NCBI GenBank assembly: GCA_029378245.1
Contig: JARKIF010000006.1
Span: forward strand, 1,364,001 to 1,428,000
Direction: 5' to 3'
Source of the DNA: Roridomyces roridus
Taxonomy: Eukaryota; Basidiomycota; Agaricomycetes; Agaricales; Mycenaceae
Length of the DNA: 64,000 nucleotides
The notes under the pieces are model-generated. The model saw only the letters and a program-made list of their open reading frames with translations, did not search any database and was not told the origin of the DNA. A program made the translations under genes and the position numbers. Shown piece after piece: positions 31,260-42,280 of the stretch (the first letter of the stretch is position 1; every line of letters starts with the position of its first letter).

Positions 31260-33479
31260 TCAGTCGTGGAAAGACTGGAGGTAATCATAGCGGTCACTGA
31301 GAACCGTGGCCGCCGCACTGCTAACCTTGAAAGCAGTCGACGATTGACGCGCCGGGCAGTTGGTCTTGTTGTGCCCGATCTCGCGGCAATAGAAACAACG
31401 GTTCTCGGCGCGGAACTGATCGCGTTCAGCATCGGAAAGCCGGGATTTCTTGAAATGGGTCGTAGAAGTCGCGGTAGTGGAAGGGGAAGGGGAAGATGTA
31501 GTCGAGGAAGAAGCAGAAGGTTTGTGGCCCGCGGAATGAGACTTGTAGGCGGTGCTGGTTTGTTTAGCTGCCTCAAGTTGCCGAATGGTCTCGGCAGCCT
31601 CGTATCCCTTGGCCGAGGATTCTAATGCAGACAACGAGGAGGTCTCGAAGTCGAAGCCTGCATCAGCCCATTTAAGACGGAGGTAAGGCAACGCACCGTC
31701 CCAAACGATTTGAACCATTTGACGATCGGAAACATCACCCAGACGACGCGAAAGTCTGGTGATGCGACGAATGAAGTTACGCACCTTCTCGTCAGCTTGT
31801 TGACTGGCTGAGAGAAGCGCTCGGCGCATGTCTCGACGAATCTCGATGGGGAAGCAATATTCGAATAGCCCGGCGTGGATTTGTTTCATCTTGAAAGAGC
31901 CGTGATCCATGGCTACGAAATCCATGAAGTACTCGGAGGCGGGCCCAGAAACAAACGCCGAGATGAGACGGACAGCCCAGGAGGTTGGAATCGAGTTGAA
32001 TTCGATCCAGGTATCCACCTCGTAGGTCCACTGTTCGAACTTGTCGAAGTCGGGCGTGCCGTCGTACACGAAGGGAGCTTTGATCTTGACGGAGCGTAAA
32101 AGCTTCCTCAGATCCTTGGAACGATGATCATCTCGTTTCTTGGAAGCCTTCTTTCGACGGGAGGCACGAGGTGCGGGAGGCGGAGCGGAGGAATCGGAAG
32201 AGTTACTGGAATCGGAGTCGGAGCTCTCGGACGATGACGACGTGTCAGACGAGCTTGAAGAGAAGCTGGGAGGATCCGGGGGTGCAGAAGACATGGAACG
32301 ATAGAAGTATCCGCCACGAGGGACGGAATCCTCGCGTTGGAATCCAGGGACCGAGGTGGACGGAGACAAGCCGTGTGACGCGTGGCTGTGTGACGGATCA
32401 GCGGAACTGCGGGTTTTCGTCTTACCACCACCACTGCGCGATTTGTGGGCTCGTTTCTTTGCACCCTTGGATGACACATTGTCGGATCGATGGCTTGGCT
32501 TCTCTGGGACCTCGACAATTGTGGCAGCAATCTGAACGCGCTGCAGAGGAGGTCTGTAGAGAACCATCTCGCGGGATGACGACGACGCTGAGTCGAAATC
32601 AGCTACGGGTGTGTCTTGTGTCGTATCTGGCCTGGTCTCATCCTTCCCTGTCTCGATAATCTGCCTGAACCAGAGAGGGAAGAACCTTGGTGAGATCTCC
32701 ATGGTAGAAGTCTCCGAAGGAAAGGTGCGTCGTGCAAACCTCTTGGGCGGAACAAAAGGATTCACGACGGATTCAGGGAAAATTCGGAAAGTTCCATCCG
32801 AGCTAGACGCGAAACTAGCCTCGGACGAAGGGTAGGTGCCGGCCACAACAACACGTCTGTCGTCGCCCGCTGTCACCCCAGGAAAGTAGCCCGGCGCAGG
32901 GAGCGTGAAACTGCCCGCGGCTGAAGAGTTGGTGCCGGCCACAACGACATGTTTGTCGTCGCCCGCTGTCACCCCAGAAGAGTAGCCCGGTGCAGGGAGC
33001 ATGGAACTGCCCGCGGCTGGGGATGTGCCCGGCGCAGGGAACGTAGAACTGCCCGCGGCGGAAGAGACGGAAGGTGAGCTCGTTGACAGAAGTCCAACCT
33101 CGTTGTACGGACGAGGTGAGAAGGATCCAATTGCCGTGGAAGACAATGAGGTGCGTGGAAGCGCAACGGTATGCGCGTCGGAAGTAACTGAACGTGGAAA
33201 ATCAGTGTCATTACGCCCTCCAGCCGAGACGATACTCGGGGCTGCCGCAGAGCTATTGCTCGCAGCCGTCGTGTCGTCACTCAATCGATCGGCGGAGTCA
33301 TCGTGCGACGCGCTGGCGCTTGGTGCCGAACCCTCGCTATCAGAGCCCGACCAGTAAGTGTCGGTGTCCAAAGTGCCGGTGGGTTGCGCGTGTGCGTCGG
33401 TGATTCCTTGCTGCAGAGTGCGACGACGGGAGGTCATAACCGGTGGCTCGTCGTAGGTACATTTACGTGTTTGAACCAT
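31260..33479 (-). CDS. gag: Retrotransposon Gag polyprotein
   Basis: 739 aa from the ATG at 33479 (frame open 34 codons further up to 33581, but the later ATG has the better context and starts the acidic/basic head MVQTRKCTYDEPP). N-terminal half is Ser/Pro/Ala-rich and disordered. Residues about 470-640 form a Ty3/Gypsy-type retrotransposon gag domain (APFVYDGTPDFDKFEQWTYE, ISAFVSGPASEYFMDFVA, FPIEIRRDMRRALLSASQ, VRNFIRRITRLSRRLGDV). A CCHC zinc knuckle (CFYCREIGHNKTNC) sits near the C-terminus. It would form the particle that packages element RNA. The frame is intact, consistent with recent insertion. Confidence 0.9.
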   Translation of the reverse strand: MVQTRKCTYDEPPVMTSRRRTLQQGITDAHAQPTGTLDTDTYWSGSDSEGSAPSASASHDDSADRLSDDTTAASNSSAAAPSIVSAGGRNDTDFPRSVTSDAHTVALPRTSLSSTAIGSFSPRPYNEVGLLSTSSPSVSSAAGSSTFPAPGTSPAAGSSMLPAPGYSSGVTAGDDKHVVVAGTNSSAAGSFTLPAPGYFPGVTAGDDRRVVVAGTYPSSEASFASSSDGTFRIFPESVVNPFVPPKRFARRTFPSETSTMEISPRFFPLWFRQIIETGKDETRPDTTQDTPVADFDSASSSSREMVLYRPPLQRVQIAATIVEVPEKPSHRSDNVSSKGAKKRAHKSRSGGGKTKTRSSADPSHSHASHGLSPSTSVPGFQREDSVPRGGYFYRSMSSAPPDPPSFSSSSSDTSSSSESSDSDSSNSSDSSAPPPAPRASRRKKASKKRDDHRSKDLRKLLRSVKIKAPFVYDGTPDFDKFEQWTYEVDTWIEFNSIPTSWAVRLISAFVSGPASEYFMDFVAMDHGSFKMKQIHAGLFEYCFPIEIRRDMRRALLSASQQADEKVRNFIRRITRLSRRLGDVSDRQMVQIVWDGALPYLRLKWADAGFDFETSSLSALESSAKGYEAAETIRQLEAAKQTSTAYKSHSAGHKPSASSSTTSSPSPSTTATSTTHFKKSRLSDAERDQFRAENRCFYCREIGHNKTNCPARQSSTAFKVSSAAATVLSDRYDYLQSFHD

Positions 33480-33606
33480 GTATTTGTCGGGAAAAAATTG
33501 TGTTGAAAGTCGGGTGTCGGGCGGGTGATCAATCCGTACGGCGGAGTTTGTTGAGTTTGTTGAGTGCGGATGAACGAACAACGGAGTTTATAACCGTTCA
33601 AAAAAG

Positions 33607-33894
33607 TGTGAGGCTTCGAGTCCGGTTGGAGTGAAGCACACAAAAAGCTGGAGTCTTGACGGAGGAACAAAGAGAACGGTTGAAAGAGCTCCTTATTCAG
33701 TATCTAGAATGCTGTCTACTGTACATGGTAAACGACCTTTTATACTGGAACTGGAGGCACAGCTTGGTCCGTGCGAAAGGACTGCGGCAGACTGCGGCAG
33801 ACTGCGGCGTACTGCGGCGCAGGAAGAAAGTAAATATTTGTGAGGAGCTGTGAGGAGGACGACTGCGGCGGCCGACGATCACCGAGCCCTTACA
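33607..33894 (-). repeat. LTR (5' by element orientation), 288 bp
   Basis: Pair of 30849-31142. Same ends and same GACTGCGGCA-type tandem units; lacks the 6 bp insertion. Confidence 0.85.
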
Positions 33895-35202
33895 GGCCGC
33901 CTTCGAGAACGAATACCTCGTCAACATCACCGTCGGAGGAAAGGGATTCCAGGTCGTTTTGGACACGGGCAGGTTCATCTCCTCTTCGCTTTGTATCTGG
34001 TTCAAGTTGTTCTGATAAAATACAGCTCGGACACTTGGGTTGTTCACGAAGGATTTACTTGCATCGACTCCGATAGCAATCCCGTGCCCGCCTCAACCTG
34101 CGCCTTTGGTCCCGCCCAATTCAATCCCGCAGACTCGCCCACTTTCGAGCTCTTGTCCAACCACACCCTCAACATCACTTACAACACGGGCGAATTCCTT
34201 CGGGGACCAGTTGGCTTTGACACCGTGTCTGTCGGCTCAATCAATGTCTCTGGCCAGGAAATTGGCGTGCCCGACATGAATTTCTGGAAAGGCGATGGAA
34301 CCTCGGAGGGCGTATTGGGACTCGCCTTCCCAGCACTCACGCGTGTCGACCTGGAAAACGGCACTGCACTTGTCAAAGACCCATACAGCCCCTTCTTCTT
34401 ATCAGCCATCGCCAAGAAGACGGTGCCCAATCCCTGTAAGTGATTCCCCCCTCTTGATTGAAGTGCATACATTGACGCCATTCAGTCTTTTCCTTTGCCC
34501 TCGACCGACCAAGATTCGACGAATTTGCACACGATCCCTTCGTCCCCACCTTGGATGCATCGCCTTCGGCGGAATTGTGCCCGTGGCAGTCACATCTAAA
34601 TCCGCCACTGTCCCTGTCCAGCGCTACGACCCGCAGAAAGTCGACCCTTCCAGCGGCCCGAACGCGACATTTCTCTGGTACGCGCTGGTACGCGCTCGAC
34701 GTCGACGGATACACATTCTCCGGCAGCACTGCGGTGGTCACGAAAAGCAACAGCACGATTGTTGACTCAGGGACGACGATAAACCTCCTCCCTACCGCCG
34801 TCGCCGACGCTTATAACGCGCAATTCATCCCGCCGGGCTTCTTAGACCCTGTTTCGGGATTGTTTGTCGTCCCGTGCAATGCCACGGCCCCTGCTTTCAC
34901 AGTGCATGTGGGAGGAGTGGCGTTTGATATTGATCCACGCGACCAGGTGATCCCACAGCAGAATACTACCGCCGGCGCGGAGCCTGGGAGCATATTCTGT
35001 GTGTCCGGGACACAGGATGGGGGGTCTGCGGATGACGATACGGCGCTTTTCGTTCTGTGAGTCGGTTTAATTACATAGACTCCAGATTCGCCGGAGAACT
35101 GACGGTTTCTGTTTCAGCAGGGATGTGTTCCTCCATAACGTCGTGGCGACTCTCAATCCTGTAGATGACGAGATTACACTGTCTGAGAGGGTACCGTACT
35201 AA

Positions 35203-37001
35203 CATGAGCGGATTGCAATACATATGTAATACGGAAGCACGCCATAGTGGCCGTTTCGTTTGGGATAATTCCGTTTGATTTGAGTACGCTTCTGGATCTG
35301 GTTGTTTCAAGTATGATTCGTAGGAGCTCGACAGGACGTATATGAGAGTAGATTGAAGCAAATTTACACCGAGCCCGCAAATTTATAAGAAAATGCTGTG
35401 CCACAGCGGCGCGCAGGTTTTTTAATACGGGTTGCAGGATAACCACGCCTTGCCGACATCGTCGACGTCGCAGAATCACTGAATTCTAGTCGATCCCCGG
35501 GGTAAAAAGGCGCATTCGCCGGACGTGGCTCGCAGGAGAGCTTCGTCCAGCCATGCAAAGCGGTCGTTCACTGATACGTTCTCGCACATGACAGTGCGCT
35601 AAGGCGCTCCAGGACCTGCATACACGCACTATCCCGCTCGCAGCCTTGGAGATGATGGCAGAAAGCACAAATAAAGACCGATAACCCCAGGAGTACTAGT
35701 CAGGGTGGGCGTCGGTGGGAGCTGTATTGTAGCGAGGCCGCATATCCGGAAGAGCCAGACGGCGAATGATCGCCCAGAGTTCCGGAGGTAGCGCTGGCAG
35801 AGAGAGAAAGTAGGAAAGAGACACCAGGATGAAAATGCGAGGGATTTCGAGACTGGTGCTTATCATCGGTGAGCAACTTCATTTCCGCCATTGCATCGAT
35901 GGAGGAAGGCAAGCGCGATGCATACTCCGGCCTTCAGTCTCACATTGAATAAAGTGGAGAATCGTCTGAAGGGCCGCCAAGCTTGAGATGATGGTGGTAA
36001 GAAACAAGCGAGAGTTTGCTTGTGTTTGTTGCTCCTCTCTTGTCTTGGGCACGGTCAGAGTACCATTCTCTTGGCGTTTCTGGGTCGATTCTGATGCCTT
36101 TTCTGATGTCAATTCTGGTCAATTCTCGACAGCCAAAATCGTGGGAGAATCGAAAATCGAGTCGAATTGCAGAATCGACTCCAGAGTCGCTTCTGCATCC
36201 GTTTCCGTTTCCGTTTCTCTCACGGTCATTGAGAATCGACTTGAGAAACGACATCACTCTGACTGTCCCTATGATCATGCAGCAGAGTGATGCTGCATGG
36301 CCTGGCGGCCCATCCACTGTCTGGCCCTTTAGCCACAGAAAGTATCGGACAGCGGCAGGACTCGGGCTCCCCACGAAGTGGAGACCTCGCATCTTAAGTG
36401 TCCCGTGCACCGCTCCACAACGAGCTGTTTGAGCGGGGTAGGGGCTTCGGCGGATACTTCTTCGCAACCGTTGACATTGGACCCCTGGGTTAATCGCATA
36501 CTTTTGCATCTCTGTCGAGGCGCACTTATTGCGCCTGTCAGCCCACCGAAACTCGGTTCAAGTTCACTGTTTCTCGCTCGCTCAGCGGCTCTATGCATGT
36601 ACCGCACATATGCTAAAATCCTTGGTTCAAAGAAAGCATTCTTTCTTTGTTCTTTCCAGCATTTCTTGTTCGGTAAACTGATAAGTATGGCTCAAAGATG
36701 GCTGCAATTCAGGGGGGCCTAAGTATGCAATCCAATCAACGGATTTTGAACGTTTCTCGGCTTAAGCCTTAAATGTTGAAACAGACGTATCTCACGTCCT
36801 CGGCTACTCGCCACATCAACGCCACATAGTCAAGTGTAACCTAAAAACGACTTAAATCTTACCAAAACGGAGGCTACAAATCTGACTTGCCATTATCCCT
36901 CAACCTGCAGTCCCGATCTGATCGTGGGAAAACTCGGCAATGAAAATGACTCGGCATTTGATTACCGTGACTCCGCCTCTCCGCCTTCTCCTCCTCCCAC
37001 C
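35203..37001. other. Intergenic with repeat 35303-35616
   Basis: The first ~130 bp match the flank of protease copy 1. 35303-35616 is a diverged, internally expanded copy of 29834-29990, in the same orientation, so the copy 2 block lies between two related repeats. From 35620 to 37001 I see no gene; short repeats GAATCGA and CGTTTC occur at 36120-36250. Confidence 0.45.
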
Positions 37002-38876
37002 ATGGAGCAGCCCACGACGCCGATACCCAAACTCCAGCTACTGATCACCATTTTATTCCAAGCTTCAGAGGCTTTGTCCGCGTTCGTCGATCCCTTTCAA
37101 TCTCCTCCGTGTTTGATCGCATTCTGAGGTTTTCATTTGTCCCCACCTCCAGGACCGTCATATTTCCCTTTGTTCCCCACTTCGTTCAAGATACAGGGAT
37201 TACTGGAGGGGATGAAAAAAAGACTGGGTATTGGGCGGGCGTTTTGGTGCGTAGTACTTGTGCCAGCGCACCGGGCGCGCTCATGAAACTGATTGCGGGC
37301 CGTTCCACAGGAATCCATCTTCTTCGTAGCGGAATTCCTCTCGGTGTACTTCTGGGGTCGTGCCTCGGATCGTTTTGGAAGACGCCCCGTCCTGCTTCTC
37401 GGGCCCCTGGGGTTGGCGTTCTCGTTGATTGGCTTTGGGTGCTCCAAGACTTTCCTGTCGCTCCTCGTATTCCGCTGCGCACAAGGGGTGTTTAATGGAA
37501 ATATAGGTGATTGTTCTGTTGCTTTGAGATATCACTGCTCATGTCCTTCTAGGGGTGGTGAAAACTGTCATGGCCGAGGTGCGTTGAGCAAGGTTCTCGA
37601 CAAATAATTCTAAATCACATTCATAGATGTCGGATTCGTCAAATCTGGTGCAAATTATGGCATTCATACCAATGGCATGGAGCAGCGGGTCTACACTTGG
37701 GTAAAACACACCCGCTTCTCCGTTCATCCTGTTATTTAACCCCGCTTGCAGACCCATTATTGGCGGCCTTCTCGCTGAGCCTGCGAAGCAATGGCCGGAT
37801 ACTTTTGGCAAGATGCGGATTTTTCGGGAGTATCCCTACCTGCTTCCGTGTGCAGCTGTCGCTTTGCTTTCTTTTGTGTTCTTCTTGATCGGCCTCGTCG
37901 GTCTCAAAGAGGTTTGTCACTCACTTGGCATTATATTGCATTTGACTGAAACTTTTTGTAGTCTTCGCCCGTCATCCTCGCCCGTAACAAGAGGGCCAAG
38001 AGGACTTCCCCAGAACCCAGTTCGGACACTGCTTTAATATCGGGAGACGCACCGACTTACGGGGCCATTGCCCCCAGCGTCGACGTGAGCGACTCGAACA
38101 CCGTGGTCGACGAAGATATTCCTTCCCTGCGAGAACTCCTCGTCCCGCGACTTGTAATCCCATTAATCAACTATGGCTTTTTCTGCTTCTCCCAAACTGC
38201 GTACCAAGGTTTGCACCTTCAACTGCACCTTTCTTAATCCAACTCAATTCAACCATCCAGTCCTGCTTCCTCTCATGTATTCCACAAGCATACCGAACGG
38301 CGGTCTGGGACTCAGCCCGTATCAAATCGGTGTTACGCGCGGGATTTGGGGCGTTACAAACTCTTGTTTCCAAATCTTCGTCGTTCCACGCGTCTTTCGG
38401 CGTTTTGGCGCCAGAAAAACGTATATGTTCGCATTCAGCAACTTTATCATCTGCATCGGCGCGTATCCGCTACTCAGCTTCTTTGCCCAGCGGGTGAACA
38501 AGGTGGACGGAATCGTATGGGTGCTGGTCGTCGTCCAGTTGGCGTCGAACCTCGCGATAGGGATGGCGTATGGTCAGTTCGTCAGTTCAACGGGTGAAAG
38601 CGGACATTGAATTCTGCATTCATAGCCGCTTCCCAAATATACATTGTCCACAGCTCGCCGCGGCCTGCAGCGCTGTCGTCAACCAACGCGGTGGCACAGA
38701 TGATATCAACCATCACGCGCGCTTTGGCGCCATTTATCGCCTCGGCGTTGTTTGCCGTATCGTTGGAGTGGAATTTGGCGGGTGGCTACATGGTTTACAT
38801 TGTCCTTCTTGGAGTCGTGGCCGCGGGGATGGGTTCTTCATTCTTGCTTGCCGAGGATCCCAAGAAGGCGGAGTGA
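37002..38876 (+). CDS. Major facilitator superfamily transporter
   Basis: Model: join(37002..37081,37153..37246,37311..37506,37553..37578,37627..37700,37752..37911,37962..38208,38261..38572,38626..38876), 479 aa in nine exons; every junction keeps frame. Twelve helices expected: TATVIFPFVPHFVQ (TM1-2 loop), MFS motif A GRASDRFGRRPVLL between TM2 and TM3, VFRCAQGVFNGNIG, LGPIIGGLLAEPAKQWP, LVPRLVIPLINYGFF, NGGLGLSPYQIG. The long TM6-7 loop is charged (RNKRAKRTSPEPSSD). Layout and motifs match the fungal DHA1-like group related to plant ZIF-like transporters, which are proton-driven exporters of small molecules. Plasma or vacuolar membrane; substrate not deducible. Exon 4 is only 26 nt. No lesions. 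Confidence 0.9.
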
Positions 38877-39005
38877 AGAGGGATGCGCACATGTGCTGTA
38901 ACTGTAACTTGTAGACAATGAACAGCCACAGGCGGACGAACAATACACGTCCGCTTTGCCCCTCACATTTTTCCGTGATTACCATTTCGGGATATCAATG
39001 GCCAA

Positions 39006-39012
39006 TATAAAA
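39006..39012 (+). promoter_or_regulatory. TATA box of small basic protein gene
   Basis: TATAAAA directly after a CCAAT-like GGCCAA, 68 nt before the ATG at 39080. Confidence 0.45.
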
Positions 39013-39079
39013 GGCCAGCGGCCATCCGGTGCTAGAGCCCACATCCTTGACCCTTACACCCATCTCCACATCCTCTACG

Positions 39080-39693
39080 ATGGAAAACCAAAACCAAAAT
39101 CAAGGTGGCATTCTGCGCGTTTCGAGCGGCAGTGCCCGTAATTCCAACGCCTCACGACGCGTATCGTTCCACACCAACTCGCGCCCATCCAAGCCTTGTG
39201 TTTCGCGACTCGAGTTCGAGGTCGAGTGGAGTATCTTCAAAGTGTGTCTTGCCACCCGTCTCCCATCACTGTCCGACTGACTGTCTCGTCTTCGACTAGC
39301 ATCCCAAACGTGCGGGTGCCACCAAATCGCGTTCCTCCCAATACCAAAACCACGACGCGTCTCCCCTCCCTCGCTTCGGCATCGCCTCCCTCTTTTCTAC
39401 AACCTCCAAACGCGTCCACGCGCGCATGCAGAACTTGACGCGCAAGTGAGTATTCCTCTCCTTTTCTCTCCCTCTACCGCATCGTGCTAATGCCACAATC
39501 CACCAGTATAATCCAACCGAAACCTCAACCTTACATCGCCCTGGACCTCTCCAGGCCCCGTAAGCTTCGGAAGCCAAAGCATAGACGCGTTGCTGCGGCA
39601 CGCCCTCAGGCTCGGCTTCCCACCCTTCGGCGCAAACCCAAGTTCCAGGCGGGTGTGCGCCCTGCCACGGTCGTGCGCTTTGGTGAGCAGTGA
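39080..39693 (+). CDS. Small basic protein with RVSF motif
   Basis: Model: join(39080..39241,39300..39445,39507..39693), 164 aa. Introns of 58 and 61 nt are GT-AG and keep frame (IFK to HPKRAG; LTRK to NIIQPK). The product is strongly basic (many Arg/Lys, e.g. RPRKLRKPKHRR) with little hydrophobic core, no signal peptide and no recognised domain. Residues near 22-26 read RRVSF, a good match to the RVxF docking motif for protein phosphatase 1; one short motif can occur by chance. Nuclear or nucleic-acid-binding location is possible from the charge. Unknown function. Confidence 0.6.
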
Positions 39694-40075
39694 AGATGAA
39701 TGATGGACGTATACCATGACGAGTAGCGATAATGACTGAACGTTTACTGAACGACTGATCAATTATTTCAATGTAATGCAATGCAATTTCTCCCGATCGC
39801 TCTCCGAAACCCGAATCGAACGGTCGGCAGGATGCCTGTTCCTGTTGACTGACTCAAATGCGAGCATGGGGAGAAGAAACAGTGCGTGCGCTTGATGATA
39901 TGCACATACTCACTGGGCATGATTACAGAGGGAGTGTGATATCTGAAGATCTGACTCGTCAAAGTCGGCGGACGGGGCAAGGGGCAACCGGCCGAGTCAG
40001 CCGAAGATGCTGAACTTGAATCGAATTTCAACATCAAGACAGTCGATTGTGATTTAAAACAGTTGGCGAACAGGC
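39694..40075. other. Spacer between convergent genes
   Basis: 3' ends of the basic-protein gene (plus) and the DUF6534-like gene (minus). Nothing else supported. Confidence 0.4.
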
Positions 40076-42019
40076 CTACTGCGCAGAGCACCAGTTCTCG
40101 GACACCTCGTCTCGATACGTTTGTGCGGCATACATAACAAAATACCACGGTCCAAGTAAGTTGGAACAGCGGGTGGCCTTCAGAATGGTAAATAAAACTA
40201 CTTCAAATCCATCCAAGACTCGAACTCGCGCACGACATGTATCTGGAGGGACTGTATTCGCCATCTTCAGTTCACCTGAAACAAACCTCGGATGGAGACG
40301 TACAGAATTAGAACTTCCAGCGACGGAGGTATCCAAATTGTTGTTATTTCTCTCCGGATCCTCGTGCACCCGGATCATGGATCTCGAGGTGGGTGACCGC
40401 GCTTGCTCCGAAAACAGGACGTTCGGCCCTCCGTGGGTGAGTTCCTCTTTGGAGGGACGCGCGTTGAGTCTGCAGATCAATCAACCAACGTTTCGCTGTG
40501 GAGGAAGGACGCAATACTCACGTGCTAAGCAGCGAGTTCGTGTACAACTTGGACAAGGAGAGGTCCCAGATGAAATTCCTGCCAATGCGTCATATGTACT
40601 TGTGAGTCGGCATTCAAACGATTCCAGGGTACTCACAGAGTGGTGTTCTACAAGACGAGAAATAAATCAAGAGTAAAAAAGGCTTGTAGGCCGCACCGGA
40701 ATCAAAAGAAAGGTCAAAAGATCGAGAAGAGCCACAACCGCGGTGATACAGCCCGTATGGACGGATACTACAGCTCTGCTGAGATAGGATGATGGAAACA
40801 AAGACGGAGACGTACGTCGAATAATCTTGTTCAAATAGCTGTCCACAACACTCCCCGTGAAAGCTCGGCGTTTACGTGTGTACTAGAAAACATATTAATG
40901 AGGTCAATCATACTGCGTCGTAGAAAGCTGGATCTACTACTGACCAGAGTATACACGAGAGACGCTGTGAGCACGACATCACACGCCGCCGTTGAGATGA
41001 GCCATACAGCGACAGCGGGTTGGAAGCTGTGGATTCTCGACAGGGAGAAGTCCGGATGGGTCGCAGTGAGGATTGATACGGCGAAACCGCCCACTGTTCA
41101 AATTTTGAAACATTAATTATCTTGAAAGAAAGAAGAGCTGACAATGGACGCACCGAGTGAGACGATGGACAAGAATGCGATGACGGACGAGAGGACGTGC
41201 GAACCCATGAGGATTTTAACTCGCCATGCAACGAAGAGCTGGACTGGCGTGGAGATTACGACCTGTGCGTCTGCAAATCAGTGTACAGTCGGATGAGGAT
41301 CGAGGCTGCGCACCGTGATGATGGCGTCTGCAGATGGGTCATGATCAGCGAGATCAGGAAGTTTGCAAGGCACAAACCAGCTCTGAGAACTATCGAGAGG
41401 TGTTAGATCCAAAGCGGTCAAATATGTATCTCGTACTTACAGAGGGGCGACTTGGCCAACGCTTCCGGGTTACCTGGAAATGCGACTGAGGGATAGGTAG
41501 ACGAGCAAATACTGTATAGGGCTGACCGTATTCGAGGATCAAAGGTTGGTATATGAGCCCAACATCGCAGACGAGATTGGCCGTTTCCGCGATGAAAAGA
41601 TACAGTGCCTTGAAATACAAAGAAGTTAAGGCGGAGGACCGAGGACAAACGGCAGCACGAACGAGGTACCGGAACCATGCGCGATCGCTGTGCGTTGATT
41701 TTGTCTTTGTTCAATCTTGGACATCAGGGAGGCCGAGACGCACCTTCGATACCGCAGAGCATACACCAGCATCTGCGTGTTGCGTTCGATGTGAAGAAAG
41801 ATGCGGTGAGCAGAGACGAACCTGCACGAGCATCACCTGCGCAACGATGTCAGTGTGACTGTCGAAGAAGAACGATATAATGATACTGACTCCGTAGAGG
41901 ATGGCGTTGAGCAGCACGCCGATAAGAAATGGCGCGAGACTATGGTGGTTAGCAATGAGATCAACACCTGCAGGCAGCGGGAAAACGCACAAAAGTTGCG
42001 GCGATGGAGCGGACGCCAT
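40076..42019 (-). CDS. DUF6534-like seven-helix membrane protein, microexons
   Basis: Model: complement(join(40076..40469,40522..40578,40637..40647,40697..40773,40816..40882,40945..41093,41154..41262,41314..41327,41378..41389,41441..41473,41527..41608,41663..41687,41744..41772,41822..41836,41891..41939,41991..42019)), 383 aa in 16 exons. Signature order fits the agaric family: FLIGVLLNAILYGV, RSDRAWFRYL, CDVGLIYQPLILEYG, ADAIITVVISTPVQLFVAWRV, VWLISTAACDVVLTASLVY, FTGSVVDSYLNKIIR, TGCITAVVALLDLLTFLLIP, NTTLNFIWDLSLSKLYTNSLLSTLNAR. About seven hydrophobic helices and a polar C-tail. Exons of 15, 12, 14 and 11 nt are needed to restore these motifs; all introns but one (42 nt) are 49-62 nt. Function unknown; membrane location inferred. 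Confidence 0.8.
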
Positions 42020-42280
42020 AGGATTCTTGAAAAAGAGGGGATGTGGGGAAGATATTTCTCATCACAGCCGTTATATCGGCCAAATGAAAGGTATGATCGG
42101 CGCACGCGAGACACTGACATCCCTTTGCCACACAGGGCAATCTGTTCGTACATCAGGTCACGGCGGGGGAGTAGCACGTAGCGGGAGGGCATCAGCAGGT
42201 ATGTCGAGCGCGTAGAATGCACGGGGGAGCCAGCGTATCAGCGACATCCTTTATGTCCGAGATAGCAGCCAAAGACTCGA

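Larger units (their letters stand above)
30849..33894 (-). mobile_element. Gag-only LTR retrotransposon, 3,046 bp
   Basis: Inserted into a protease coding exon with the 5 bp target duplication GGCCG (30844-30848, 33895-33899). LTRs begin TGTGAGG and end CTTACA (TG...CA). The internal region carries one large minus-strand gag ORF and no protease, reverse transcriptase, RNase H or integrase, so it is a non-autonomous TR-GAG type needing an autonomous partner. A purine-rich tract (GGAGGGCGAG on the minus strand) abuts the 3' LTR. The LTRs differ by one 6 bp indel as far as I can see, so insertion is recent. Confidence 0.9.
30719..35202 (+). pseudogene. Secreted aspartic protease copy 2, broken
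   Basis: Second copy of the A1 protease. Segments: 30719-30848 (homology starts inside the signal peptide, so no ATG), then after the retrotransposon 33895-33972, 34026-34435, 34486-35056, 35118-35202. Intron 1 here is the empty 53 nt form (33973-34025), joining DTG to SSDTWV. It shares with copy 1 the one-base loss in the C-run (near 34543), but a 10 bp tandem duplication (TGGTACGCGC, 34677-34696) later puts the frame back, leaving about 48 codons out of frame. DSGTT is intact and Gln stands where copy 1 has TAA. The terminal LGD is changed to LRD. With the start lost and an LTR element in the coding sequence, it cannot be functional. Confidence 0.85.
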
